From positions 62,001-126,000 of the forward strand of contig NZ_PGCK01000001.1 of NCBI RefSeq assembly GCF_021023085.1: DNA of 64,000 nucleotides, given 5' to 3'. The DNA is from Methanooceanicella nereidis (lineage in GTDB: Archaea; Halobacteriota; Methanocellia; Methanocellales; Methanocellaceae). This document shows, one piece after another, positions 1-8,611 of this stretch (positions are counted from its first letter, which is position 1; each line of letters begins with the position of its first letter). The notes beneath the pieces were generated by a model. It saw only the letters and a list, made by a program, of their open reading frames with translations, did no database searches and was not told where the DNA came from. A program made the position numbers and the translations under genes.

Positions 1-1299
1 ACTAAAACGAGGTATATCCTTGGAAAAGCATTGAGTAATTTCTCAGTGTTCTCGGTAATTACTTTCATAATGTTCTTAGGAGCCATAGGCATGCAGCTAT
101 TAAGAGGCGAAAGCAATGTCATCGACCTCTGGGCTCTTGCGTCTCCTTTCCTGTTATTATTGTTGCCGGGAATGGCTTTAATAGCGTCAGTGGCCGTGTT
201 TTTTGAGTCCGTACCCATACTCAGGGGAGGACTGGGGAACATAATATATTTCTTTATCTGGATCGCCCTTATCTCCACTTTGCCGGTGACTGTAATGCTG
301 ACCGAGCAGTCAAGCAATGAAATATTGATGTTCGGCGACATTTTCGGGTGGAGCATACCGCTGGCGAGCATGAACCAGGCCATAGCTGCCATGTATCCGG
401 GCTTTGGCTCCGGGTCGGTCTCCGCGGGTTTCCAGATCTTTGAGCCGCCCATATACACTTTTCAATGGTCGGGAACGGAATGGTCTCCGCTTCTACTGCT
501 GACAAGAGTGTTCTGGCTCCTGGTGGCGGGCCTTGTCGCCATAGCGGCATCCGTCTTCTTCGACCGTTTCGATACGGCAGCCATTTTAAAGAGCAAAAAG
601 AACAAAAAGGGCACCGTCGAAATTGAAGAGCCAAAAGAGCATGTAAAGAACGTGAAGGAACTGCGTTTGAATACTCTTCTTCTGGAGAATATCAGGTTTG
701 GTTTTTTGACGATACTGGCCGCGGAGCTAAGGCTGATGTTAAAAGGCCAGCGCTGGTGGTGGTATACGGTATCGGCGCTTTTGATCGTCACAGGCCTGTT
801 CCTGCCGCTTGACGTATCGTTAAAGTTCATATTACCGGTCGCGTGGGTATGGCCGATACTGATATGGTCATCGATGGGGACCAGAGAGAATATCCATAAT
901 ACCTCCCAGCTAGTATTCTCAGCTCCGAACCCGGTCAGAAACCAATTACCAGCGACCCTGCTTTCAGGCATTATCGTAGCCATGGTACTGGGAAGCGGCG
1001 TCCTGTTACACCTGATAGCCGCAGGAAGCTGGATGAACGTTCTTGCCGTTCTCGCAGGGGCCGTATTTGCACCTTCTATGGCGCTTGCCATGGGCGTCTG
1101 GACCGGCAATAACAGGCTTTTCGAGATAATTTACCTGCTGGTATGGTATACAGGCCCGGTGAACGGTGTTAAATACTTTGATTTCCTGGGGACGACCGCA
1201 AGAAGCGTCGCCATGGGAATACCGGTATATTTCCTCGCCTTCACAGCCATACTCATGATACTTGCCGTGATTGGACGGAAAAGACAGGTCGGGATGTGA
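1..1299 (+). CDS. ABC-2-type membrane permease-like protein (5' end outside window)
   Basis: The frame is open from base 1, so the gene starts upstream of the window and about 432 residues are visible. It is a polytopic membrane protein: hydrophobic segments group into an N-terminal set, then a charged Lys/Glu-rich cytosolic linker (KSKKNKKG and following, around 200-220), then a second hydrophobic set. This arrangement, with large non-conserved helices and no ATPase domain, resembles permease subunits of ABC-2-type exporters. The partner ATPase would be expected upstream. The internal TTG at 31 is not needed as a start because the frame is open before it. The family call is inferred from architecture only, and the substrate is unknown. 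Confidence 0.6.
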   Translation, partial: TKTRYILGKALSNFSVFSVITFIMFLGAIGMQLLRGESNVIDLWALASPFLLLLLPGMALIASVAVFFESVPILRGGLGNIIYFFIWIALISTLPVTVMLTEQSSNEILMFGDIFGWSIPLASMNQAIAAMYPGFGSGSVSAGFQIFEPPIYTFQWSGTEWSPLLLLTRVFWLLVAGLVAIAASVFFDRFDTAAILKSKKNKKGTVEIEEPKEHVKNVKELRLNTLLLENIRFGFLTILAAELRLMLKGQRWWWYTVSALLIVTGLFLPLDVSLKFILPVAWVWPILIWSSMGTRENIHNTSQLVFSAPNPVRNQLPATLLSGIIVAMVLGSGVLLHLIAAGSWMNVLAVLAGAVFAPSMALAMGVWTGNNRLFEIIYLLVWYTGPVNGVKYFDFLGTTARSVAMGIPVYFLAFTAILMILAVIGRKRQVGM

Positions 1300-1325
1300 C
1301 CGGTAAATATTTTTTCCGACAATGA

Positions 1326-2171
1326 TCACAGGATCAATAATATGGCGGTAAAGAGCACCGTCAGTATAATGAATATTTGATCCTCTTTTTTTAACGAGAT
1401 CTCCCGGAATATAGTGGGCTTTTTCGTATACCCGAAACCTCTCGACAGCATGGCTTCCGAGATATTTTCGGAACGATTTAGAAGACATACCACGGTAGGT
1501 ATGAACAACGCCAGCAGCTTTTCATAATTCTTAAAAATATTACCTTTATCGAACTCAAGACACCTGGAACGCTGGGCATCCATGATGTTTCTGACATCAC
1601 TGCCCATATAGGTCATGGACCTGAGAGCAAGCCCCAGCGAGAAAGAAACGGTATATGGGACATGTAGTTTCCTGAGCCCTTTTACGAAATCTTCATACCT
1701 TGTGCTCATTATGAAGAGCATCGACACGCCGACGAAGTTTAGAAGCCTGAATCCCATGGCAGTGCTGAATAAAAGGCCCCCATACGTGACCTCCGGATGT
1801 AAGAACAGGATGTCGCCGGAAAATATTACCGGGCCGTATGACACCCTCGGAAATAACGAGTCCAGGACCAGGACAAGCACCAGGAAAATGGCGAATTTCC
1901 TTAACATTTTTAGCCAGTATCTCAACACTCCGGAAAACGCCGCGACCAGTACCAGCGACACAAATAACAGTGCCATTGGAAGAAGATCGATGGTAAGGAG
2001 CGAGATACAGGTGATCAGCAGAACAGTAAAAAATTTTGTGCGAGGGTCCAGCCTGTGTATGAACGTGTCTGCCTCGACATAACTAAGGACCGGCCGGCGT
2101 TTTTTCATGCCGCCAAAAGGGTTTTTATTTTGACCCGGTTTTGTAGAACGATCTGTGTTAAGCCCGAACAT
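1326..2171 (-). CDS. ECF transporter transmembrane component (EcfT/CbiQ family)
   Basis: Energy-coupling-factor T component that couples paired ATPases to a substrate-binding S subunit in the membrane. The 281-residue protein has a hydrophobic N-terminal half and the family's amphipathic coupling region: the Ala-Arg-Ser-type motifs are visible as LRSMTYMG and DAQRSRCLEFD, followed by LSRGFGY near the C terminus, as in CbiQ/EcfT. It follows the fused ATPase gene with a one-base stop/start overlap at 2171, so translation is probably coupled. The order S, A-A, T matches the YkoEDC type of ECF importer, which carries thiamine precursors. That substrate is inferred from the arrangement only. Confidence 0.9.
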   Translation of the reverse strand: MFGLNTDRSTKPGQNKNPFGGMKKRRPVLSYVEADTFIHRLDPRTKFFTVLLITCISLLTIDLLPMALLFVSLVLVAAFSGVLRYWLKMLRKFAIFLVLVLVLDSLFPRVSYGPVIFSGDILFLHPEVTYGGLLFSTAMGFRLLNFVGVSMLFIMSTRYEDFVKGLRKLHVPYTVSFSLGLALRSMTYMGSDVRNIMDAQRSRCLEFDKGNIFKNYEKLLALFIPTVVCLLNRSENISEAMLSRGFGYTKKPTIFREISLKKEDQIFIILTVLFTAILLIL

Positions 2172-3835
2172 TATAATGCCCTCGTGAACTCTTCCACATT
2201 AAGTATACGTTCCATGCCCATCCTTATGCCGATCTCCGTCGCCTGAGGCAAATGAAGAGATGCCTTACTAATCAATTCCCGGGAGGTAAGTATGTCCCTG
2301 GTGTGACCGTCAGCGATCACATAACCCCCTGACATCAGTATGACCCTTTCGGCATTTGCCGCCGCGAATTCCACATCATGCGTTATGACGATTATGGACT
2401 TACCCTTACCCTTCAAAGCTCTTACCATTGCAGCCAGGTCATCCTTATGACCTTTATCAAGCCCTAGAGTTGGCTCGTCCATGACGATGATATCAGGCTC
2501 AAGCGTCAGAATGCTTCCGATGGTCACACGCTGCTTTTCTCCGCCGGATAAAAGATGAGGCGAGGAAGACATGCCGAGCATATCCAGTCCAAGAGCTCCG
2601 GCCACATCGTTCACCCTGCGATTAATATCGATCTCCGGCAGCCCGACATTTTTAGGAGCGAAAGCCAATTCGCCATAAATGGTCTCCTCAAATATCTGGT
2701 AGCTTGCGTTCTGGAAAACAAGACCGATCTTTTTTGAGATCTCCGCTATCGTCTTATTTTTTATATTATCCCCTTTGACAGTAACTTCGCCGCTATCAGG
2801 CCTTAAAAGCCCGTTCATATGTTTCACGAGAGTGGTCTTCCCGGACCCGTTACCGCCCATGATCATGGCGATCTCGCCTGGATAAAAGTCTAAAGACACA
2901 CCATTTATCGCATTATGCTTTCTCCCGTGATATTTAAAATACAGGTCTTTTACCGATACGACTGGCAAGGGCCTGTTTATCTCCCTGTCCTGCGTATACG
3001 ACCCGGATATGCCATTTAAGTTGATGCCGGACACGGATGTATCAAGTGAAAGGCCGAATCTCTTTGAAAACCTCACAAGAGGCGGCTCCCCGATACCCAT
3101 GCTTAAAAGGTCGTTCGTGAATACATCTTTAGGATGGCCATCAAATATTATACGGCCTTCGTTCATGACTATCAGCCGCTTCATGACATCGAGAAGCCTC
3201 TCTATCCGGTGTTCCACCAGTATGACGGTGATGCCGTGGATCTCGTTAAGGTCCTTCAATGTCTTTATAAGACTAAAAGCGCCGGCAGGGTCGATCTCGG
3301 AGGTGGGCTCGTCCATGACGAGGATCTGCGGCCTCATCGCCATAGCCGAAGCTATAGCGACTCTCTGTTTTTCTCCTCCGGACAGGTCATCGACGGGACG
3401 GTCCCTGAGATGTTCGATGCTGACCGCTGACAATGCGCTCCGGACTCTTCGCTCGATCTCATCGCGGTCCAGGCCGAGGTTTTCAGGCCCGAAAGCCAGC
3501 TCGGACTCCACATTATTAGAAAAAAGCTGATTGTCGGGGTTTTGAAATACCATGCAGACGTAGGGCGCGAACTCATACACCGGGTGTTCGACCGTATCCA
3601 TACCGCATACATTTACGGTTCCTTCGAATATCCCCTTCGAGGCCTGAGGAATGAGGCCGTTCAGACACTTACAGAGGGTTGATTTTCCGCAGCCGCTTGT
3701 CCCGGTTATGACTACAAAATCGCCCTTTTCGATGTTTAAAGAAATATTATCAAGGGCTTTTTTGCGGCCGTTTTTTGGCGCCTGTTCATAGAGGAAAGAT
3801 AGGCCGCTAACTTCTATCAGGCGTTCTCTGTTCAT
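2171..3835 (-). CDS. ECF transporter ATPase, two fused ABC domains
   Basis: A 554-residue protein made of two ABC ATPase domains in tandem. The first has Walker A GTSGCGKST near residue 45, signature LSGGEKQR and Walker B ILVMDEPTS. The second has Walker A GGNGSGKTT near 330, signature LSGGEKQR and Walker B IIVMDEPTL. Each domain has a switch histidine (VEHR, ITHD). In many ECF systems these are two proteins (EcfA1/EcfA2); here they are one chain, as in YkoD. It lies between the S-component gene, which it overlaps by 29 bases, and the T-component gene, so the three should be one transcript. It powers uptake of a small vitamin-like molecule at the inner face of the membrane. Confidence 0.93.
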   Translation of the reverse strand: MNRERLIEVSGLSFLYEQAPKNGRKKALDNISLNIEKGDFVVITGTSGCGKSTLCKCLNGLIPQASKGIFEGTVNVCGMDTVEHPVYEFAPYVCMVFQNPDNQLFSNNVESELAFGPENLGLDRDEIERRVRSALSAVSIEHLRDRPVDDLSGGEKQRVAIASAMAMRPQILVMDEPTSEIDPAGAFSLIKTLKDLNEIHGITVILVEHRIERLLDVMKRLIVMNEGRIIFDGHPKDVFTNDLLSMGIGEPPLVRFSKRFGLSLDTSVSGINLNGISGSYTQDREINRPLPVVSVKDLYFKYHGRKHNAINGVSLDFYPGEIAMIMGGNGSGKTTLVKHMNGLLRPDSGEVTVKGDNIKNKTIAEISKKIGLVFQNASYQIFEETIYGELAFAPKNVGLPEIDINRRVNDVAGALGLDMLGMSSSPHLLSGGEKQRVTIGSILTLEPDIIVMDEPTLGLDKGHKDDLAAMVRALKGKGKSIIVITHDVEFAAANAERVILMSGGYVIADGHTRDILTSRELISKASLHLPQATEIGIRMGMERILNVEEFTRAL

Positions 3836-4364
3836 TTTTCCTGATCACACCAGCCCTGTATAGCCTGTTCAAAAGTATCGATGCTATCAGGCCGCCGAGT
3901 CCCCCGAAAATAAAGTGGGAGACCGATGCAAGGCCTATACCCATCAGGATAAATGAGGCGGGTACGCCCAGCATAACGTCCACATAGTAGTTGACGACCA
4001 TTTTTGAGAGATTCCCGGCTGCGCCTAACATGATCCCTACAATTGGGTTTGTAAGATGACCTTTGAATACCTGCCCGAGCACGTCTATGGTGATCCCCAT
4101 GGTGAGATATTTAAAAAAGTCAAATATCCCTGAGTCGCCCATGCCCAGGAAAGCTGCGAGCACGCCTGATATGAAGCCGATATACGTACCCGAGCCGGGG
4201 CGGGATACGATCGCTACCCCAAGGATTATAGGTATGACCCAGAATAGCCCGCTCTTACCCGGAATGTGCATCGGCACCCTGAGGTATACGCGCAATATGA
4301 ACACGAGCGCGCCCAACAGCGACAGTATCGTGAGCTCATAAAGGGAAAAATATGTTTTTCTCAT
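3807..4364 (-). CDS. ECF transporter substrate-binding S component (YkoE-like)
   Basis: A 185-residue, very hydrophobic protein with about five to six membrane segments and few charges, the right size and character for an ECF S component. The fused A-A ATPase gene starts inside its 3' end and the T component follows, which is the main evidence for the role. The gene order matches the YkoEDC hydroxymethylpyrimidine/thiamine importer. No thiamine riboswitch is apparent upstream, so the substrate remains open. A short hydrophilic tail (RKNEQRTPDRS) ends the protein. Confidence 0.8.
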   Translation of the reverse strand: MRKTYFSLYELTILSLLGALVFILRVYLRVPMHIPGKSGLFWVIPIILGVAIVSRPGSGTYIGFISGVLAAFLGMGDSGIFDFFKYLTMGITIDVLGQVFKGHLTNPIVGIMLGAAGNLSKMVVNYYVDVMLGVPASFILMGIGLASVSHFIFGGLGGLIASILLNRLYRAGVIRKNEQRTPDRS

Positions 4365-4391
4365 GGTGCCACGGTCGGATCATCCTGTATC

Positions 4392-5180
4392 TTATATTGC
4401 CCCTGCCTTGAGCTTTATCTGGAATCCGTCGGGTATCGTACCATTCACGGCCACAAGGAGAATAATGTCGTCAAGACCCCGGTCGCCCGAGTATGTTATA
4501 TAGAAAGTTCCCGAAAGGTCACCGGTACTGGTTACCTGTCCGCCGAATACCTCGGCGTCGTTCGTGACATGAAGGTTGTTAAGTCCGCCGCCCGGCTTCT
4601 GGAACTTAATGAAGTAAGTATCGTTACCCTGATCGTCGTATCGGGCACCTTCGTCGTTAACGACCTTTACGTACACATTATTATTTTCTTCCAGCGATTT
4701 AGCGGCCGCCTGAGTTCCGCTGCCTGAGACGGTACCGCTTACCAGAAGACAGCTGCTGTCCACATTGTTGGTCCATGATATCCCGCCTGAAGAATAGCCG
4801 TATGCATGGAACGCCGCGGTCCCTGCAAGGTCTTTTATGCCATAGTCGACCCTTATAGTCCTTGACTCGGAAGATATGCCTGCGGAAGTGTTCAGGTCAA
4901 CGAACATTAAATAAAAATCACCGCCGCCGTCAACATTCTGTCCCGGGACTATGGGCAGTTTTGTGTTATAGGGTTTCCATGCCTGAGGACCGTATATAAG
5001 GTCATTCTTATCGAAAGACTGGTCCAGCGTCCAGTTTACATTCGCTACGTCGGCGACCTGGCCATCATCCGATGCCTGACCCCCGCTATTGTTCGAGGTA
5101 AAATACTGTAAAGCCACCATCGCAGCCAAAAATATGATTATTATTAATACGCCTGCAATAAGTTTATTTTTGATATCCAT
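4392..5180 (-). CDS. membrane-anchored extracytoplasmic protein, unknown function
   Basis: 262 residues. An N-terminal hydrophobic helix (about 8-26) follows a short KNK-containing start and acts as an uncleaved anchor or signal. The rest is Gly/Ser/Asp/Asn-rich and beta-like, with no cysteine lipobox, consistent with a secreted domain. It begins one base after the stop of the TiaS-like gene and ends 27 bases before the ECF S-component start, so it is probably co-transcribed with the transporter genes. An accessory role in substrate capture is possible but unsupported by any recognised domain. Confidence 0.6.
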   Translation of the reverse strand: MDIKNKLIAGVLIIIIFLAAMVALQYFTSNNSGGQASDDGQVADVANVNWTLDQSFDKNDLIYGPQAWKPYNTKLPIVPGQNVDGGGDFYLMFVDLNTSAGISSESRTIRVDYGIKDLAGTAAFHAYGYSSGGISWTNNVDSSCLLVSGTVSGSGTQAAAKSLEENNNVYVKVVNDEGARYDDQGNDTYFIKFQKPGGGLNNLHVTNDAEVFGGQVTSTGDLSGTFYITYSGDRGLDDIILLVAVNGTIPDGFQIKLKAGAI

Positions 5181-5181
5181 C

Positions 5182-5874
5182 TTAATCCCTCTTTAAAGCG
5201 ACCAGCCTGCCGTCACACTCATCGACGAACAGGACCGCTTTACCCTGCACAAATGAAGGGGTTTTCGACTTCCCGACGTCAATGTTGCCATCTGTCAACA
5301 CCCTGCCGTCAAGTGTCATAATGTGGTCGATACCTGCACAGAGGATATCCCGGACGTTCAGGACGCCGGTAAGATCTCTGTTCCCCCCTTTTAGCAGGAA
5401 TCTTCCGTCATTCTTAATTGCCGCAAGTCCGATGCCTGCGACGGCCCCTATGACCCCGCCTTCGGTGCCTCCAAGCCCTTCCAGCCTGATACCGGCGTTT
5501 TTAGCGACTTTTCTTGCCCGGTCCTGGTTCAGTACGATCTTCTTCGCATCGATACCGAATGCAGTTACCCCATATGTGACCTGGTGACTTGAGGCGATAG
5601 CGATACCGGGATCGCTCCCTTCGACAAAGTCAGACAGCATCAGGTCTTTTGCCGTGTCGAAAATATCATCCATCTCTGCCTGATGGCGATCCTCGACGTG
5701 AATAACGGCACAGCTGTTATGGGATGTGAACGGTATGCTCTCATGCACGTAGAGCTGATGCCGCGTTACTCCGAATATGCCGTATCTTTTTGAAAGCTCT
5801 CCGGCAATCTCCCTGGCCAGCCTCCCGGTTCCCCGGGATTCAAGATTATCCGTATCATCTATTGCAAGATATAT
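5182..5874 (-). CDS. TiaS-like protein (N-terminal domains only), unusual start
   Basis: The frame is open up to 5883. Its N terminus reads AIDDTDNLESRGTGRLA, and further on come NSCAVIHV and GLGGTEGGVIGAVAGIG. These blocks resemble the IDDTDS and GTDGVIGALA motifs of TiaS, the archaeal tRNA-Ile2 agmatidine synthetase, but the TiaS OB-fold and zinc ribbon are absent, so the tRNA reaction is unlikely. No ATG, GTG or TTG precedes the IDDTD motif in frame; the first is GTG at 5748, which would remove it. The start given is an ATA at 5874 behind a GGTGTGATG sequence. A one-base frameshift near 5875-5885 joining it to the ATG at 5885 is an alternative. The function is unknown. Confidence 0.6.
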   Translation of the reverse strand: MYLAIDDTDNLESRGTGRLAREIAGELSKRYGIFGVTRHQLYVHESIPFTSHNSCAVIHVEDRHQAEMDDIFDTAKDLMLSDFVEGSDPGIAIASSHQVTYGVTAFGIDAKKIVLNQDRARKVAKNAGIRLEGLGGTEGGVIGAVAGIGLAAIKNDGRFLLKGGNRDLTGVLNVRDILCAGIDHIMTLDGRVLTDGNIDVGKSKTPSFVQGKAVLFVDECDGRLVALKRD

Positions 5875-6070
5875 CGTAGTACATCACACCCATGTCAATC
5901 GTTTTTGATTACATTTTACTGGTATTGTAAAATAACATATCTACTTAATCAGTATAAATATAGTTTGCTGTTTAACCTGTCACCATACGGATAAATTACA
6001 AAATATTGAAAGACCGAAATAGTATTATATAAAAAACCAGGGTATAGAAAAATACATCCTGAGTGAGATC

Positions 6071-7255
6071 ATGCTCGATAAAAAGACCATAATATTTTCA
6101 TTAGTATCATTTGCCCTGTTCATGGACATGATGGTATACGGGCTCATCATCCCGGTAGTTCCATCATACTCACTGTCACTTGGAGCGGACGAGCTGATCA
6201 TCGGGATAATATTCGGGGCGTATTCAGCCGCATTACTGATCGCAGGCATCCCGTTCGGCTTTTTAGCAGACAGGATCGGAAGACGGCCTTTATTGATATC
6301 AGGTATGCTCCTGCTGGCACTGTCAACTGCCATATTCGGACTGGCGAGCGACATCAACATTTTGATAATCGCGAGAATAGTCCAGGGCATCTCGGCGGCC
6401 GCCACCTGGACTGCAGGGCTGGCTTTGCTGGCAGACACGTTTGACAGGTCGGAGCGCGGCCAAAAACTCGGGCTGGCGATGTCGATGAACGTTCTGGGAG
6501 CACTGACGGGGCCGGTCATCGGAGGATTGATATTTGATAATCTTGGCTATACGCCAACTTTCCTGATACCGTCTGTCATGGCCGCTGTAGCGGGAGTATT
6601 GTTCTTTGCCATACCACATGAAAGCAGGAAGAATCCATCCTTCAGTCCTTTCGAGATTTTACGCAGGCCGAATGATAAAGCACTGCTGCTCGTACTGGCA
6701 GCCATCAGCATCGCAGGAGCCGCGACATTCGGCATAATCGAGCCATATATGCCCGTATATTTTTATGAGAAGTTCTCGGCCACGCCTACAGTGATAGGCC
6801 TCATGTTCGGATTAATGGCATTCCTGAGCATGATAGCCCAGCCATTAGCCGGAAAGATATATGATCGCAGGGGCGGCGGGATGATGATACCGGCCGGAAT
6901 GATGCTTACGGCAGCGATCATAACAGCTTCGACTTTAATGCCCTCTATCCTGCTTACCGGATGCATATTTTCACTGCTCGGAGTGACCACGGCAATCGCA
7001 CTGATGCCTATGCTGCCGTTAATATCGGATCTCTACGGAGGAAATGAAAAGGATAATTCATACGGCCTTATCTACGGTGCATACAACACGTTGTTCTCGA
7101 TCGGCCTGGCGGCCGGGCCGTTCATAGGAGGGATATCCATATCATTTTTAGGTTTTCCCCATACCTTGTACGGATTTTCGCTGGTGCTGGTGATCGCGGG
7201 TGTTATCGGATCCATATATTTTAAAAAGCCAAAAATGAAAAAAACAGGTCAATAA
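6071..7255 (+). CDS. MFS transporter
   Basis: 394-residue major facilitator superfamily protein with about twelve hydrophobic helices in two halves. The loop after helix 2 carries the family motif (GFLADRIGRRPLL), and the corresponding loop of the second half reads GKIYDRRGG. The length is typical of small-molecule or drug exporters. The start is the ATG after a GAGTGA ribosome-binding sequence. It is divergent from the TiaS-like/ECF operon across an AT-rich gap (5885-6070) and converges on the gene at 7249 with a 7-base overlap of their 3' ends. The substrate cannot be told from sequence. Confidence 0.88.
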   Translation: MLDKKTIIFSLVSFALFMDMMVYGLIIPVVPSYSLSLGADELIIGIIFGAYSAALLIAGIPFGFLADRIGRRPLLISGMLLLALSTAIFGLASDINILIIARIVQGISAAATWTAGLALLADTFDRSERGQKLGLAMSMNVLGALTGPVIGGLIFDNLGYTPTFLIPSVMAAVAGVLFFAIPHESRKNPSFSPFEILRRPNDKALLLVLAAISIAGAATFGIIEPYMPVYFYEKFSATPTVIGLMFGLMAFLSMIAQPLAGKIYDRRGGGMMIPAGMMLTAAIITASTLMPSILLTGCIFSLLGVTTAIALMPMLPLISDLYGGNEKDNSYGLIYGAYNTLFSIGLAAGPFIGGISISFLGFPHTLYGFSLVLVIAGVIGSIYFKKPKMKKTGQ

Positions 7256-7560
7256 ACCTGCACATATTTGCCCTTTATCTCTGATATAACTAAAAAATCA
7301 CAGGCATCTTCCGAGGACAATATATCGCTGCTCAGGTATTCCGGCCATGCGGCGCTCACTGTCGAGCAATTAAGGCCTTTCCTGACGGCGAGCTCCCGGA
7401 TAGTGTCAACATCCTCATCCATTCCATCATAAACCGGGATGACTATAATATCTCTGTCCCGTAAAAAATACGTCCGCATATCGCCATACCTGTGCCTGAT
7501 ATAATTGAACATCTGTACGGCGCTCATCGGGCCGTCCGGCAGACAGGCATCGCATACCAT
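7249..7560 (-). CDS. hypothetical protein, 103 residues
   Basis: Not recognised. A soluble acidic protein with an alternating hydrophobic pattern, no membrane helix and no metal motif beyond an N-terminal CDAC. It starts at ATG 7560, six bases after the stop of the zinc-motif gene 7567-8079, so the two are probably co-transcribed. Its 3' end overlaps that of the MFS gene on the other strand. Confidence 0.6.
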   Translation of the reverse strand: MVCDACLPDGPMSAVQMFNYIRHRYGDMRTYFLRDRDIIVIPVYDGMDEDVDTIRELAVRKGLNCSTVSAAWPEYLSSDILSSEDACDFLVISEIKGKYVQVY

Positions 7561-7566
7561 GAAGCA

Positions 7567-8079
7567 TCACTTTTTATCGGCACTCTTGAGCTCAAGAGTA
7601 TATAAGAATTCGTCGGACCGCAGGTATTTGATCGCTATGGTAATAGGATTCTTACCCCTGCCCTCCCCATACTCGTAGGCGGGAAAAATATTCCCGTCCT
7701 CGATCCTGAACATTCCGGAACCCAGCATCTCCTCGAGAGCGCCGCCCTCAAGACATGACCTGTGAAAGCCCCAGTTCACGAAAGGATAGTATCTCTCGCG
7801 ATAGAAAGGGACAAGCTCGTCTCTCTTGACCGTACCGTCACAAATTAGACAACGAACCCTGGGAAGGTACGTATCGCTGTTTAAAAAGACACTATCCCCG
7901 GATATGGAAACAGCCCCCTCTTCGCTGATCTCTTTTAGGTTACTGATAGCATCCTCTTTTGTGAGCGACATTGACTCCAGGAAACCTGTCACTTCTTCAA
8001 TATCAGCTATGTGGCCTTTCTTAGAATGTAAGAACTCTATGACTTTTTCTTTAATATCGCCGACGGATCCGGAACTCAA
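7567..8079 (-). CDS. hypothetical protein with HTH-like N terminus and zinc-type Cys/His cluster
   Basis: 170 residues. The first ~75 residues look like a winged-helix or helical domain (IKEKVIEFLHSKKG, SNLKEISEEGAVSI). Residues ~75-115 contain CLICDGTVKRDE and then HRSC, a possible CxxC...HxxC zinc site. The remainder is a short alpha/beta tail. The start codon is a TTG preceded by GTGATGG; no ATG or GTG is available in frame. It may be a small DNA- or RNA-binding regulator, but nothing shows its target. Confidence 0.65.
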   Translation of the reverse strand: MSSGSVGDIKEKVIEFLHSKKGHIADIEEVTGFLESMSLTKEDAISNLKEISEEGAVSISGDSVFLNSDTYLPRVRCLICDGTVKRDELVPFYRERYYPFVNWGFHRSCLEGGALEEMLGSGMFRIEDGNIFPAYEYGEGRGKNPITIAIKYLRSDEFLYTLELKSADKK

Positions 8080-8154
8080 ATTGCCATCACAATAAGTCAG
8101 ATTGACAGCTTATTATTTAAAATCAATGTAAAAGGAAAAATAAAAAAGATAGGA

Positions 8155-8481
8155 TCAGTCGCCTGAACACTCGTCACAACCGCATTCTATCTCGCCCAGC
8201 TCGACGTCGAACACGGCTATTCCGGCATCCCTCAGTATGACCTCTATCTCGTCCCTCACGTCCCTGGCATCTTCCTCATCGATGCAGGTGATGGTGGCCT
8301 CGATCACTTGCTTCCTTGTCGGGATGTCATAAGAGAGGTCATCGATCTCAAGCTCTATATCACCGATCGTGATATGTAAGTCTTCGGAGACCGCGGGCAT
8401 GTCCGTAGTAAATCCCATAGGGTATCCCAATACTTCTTCTGTACCCTCTATCTCGAATAACAGTATTACATCAGTAAGCAT
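8155..8481 (-). CDS. small acidic protein with C-terminal cysteine motif
   Basis: 108 residues, strongly acidic, with a regular beta/alpha pattern and ending in CGCDECSGD, a compact three-cysteine tail that could bind a metal ion. It has no signal peptide or membrane segment. ATG start at 8481. It stands alone, 75 bases from the neighbouring minus-strand gene. The family is not recognised. Confidence 0.6.
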   Translation of the reverse strand: MLTDVILLFEIEGTEEVLGYPMGFTTDMPAVSEDLHITIGDIELEIDDLSYDIPTRKQVIEATITCIDEEDARDVRDEIEVILRDAGIAVFDVELGEIECGCDECSGD

Positions 8482-8611
8482 GTATATAACCGGTTAAACT
8501 CTGTATGCAAAGTATTAAAGGATAATGGTATCACGTCACCGACCTAAATTATTTGAACTATCAAGGATAATCTGATGTGACCGGATGAACGGAAAAAGGA
8601 AAGGGTGCCAG

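Noticed and set aside
462-1109. Large antisense ORF inside the permease gene
   Set aside because: Complement shadow of a real membrane protein frame; no independent features.
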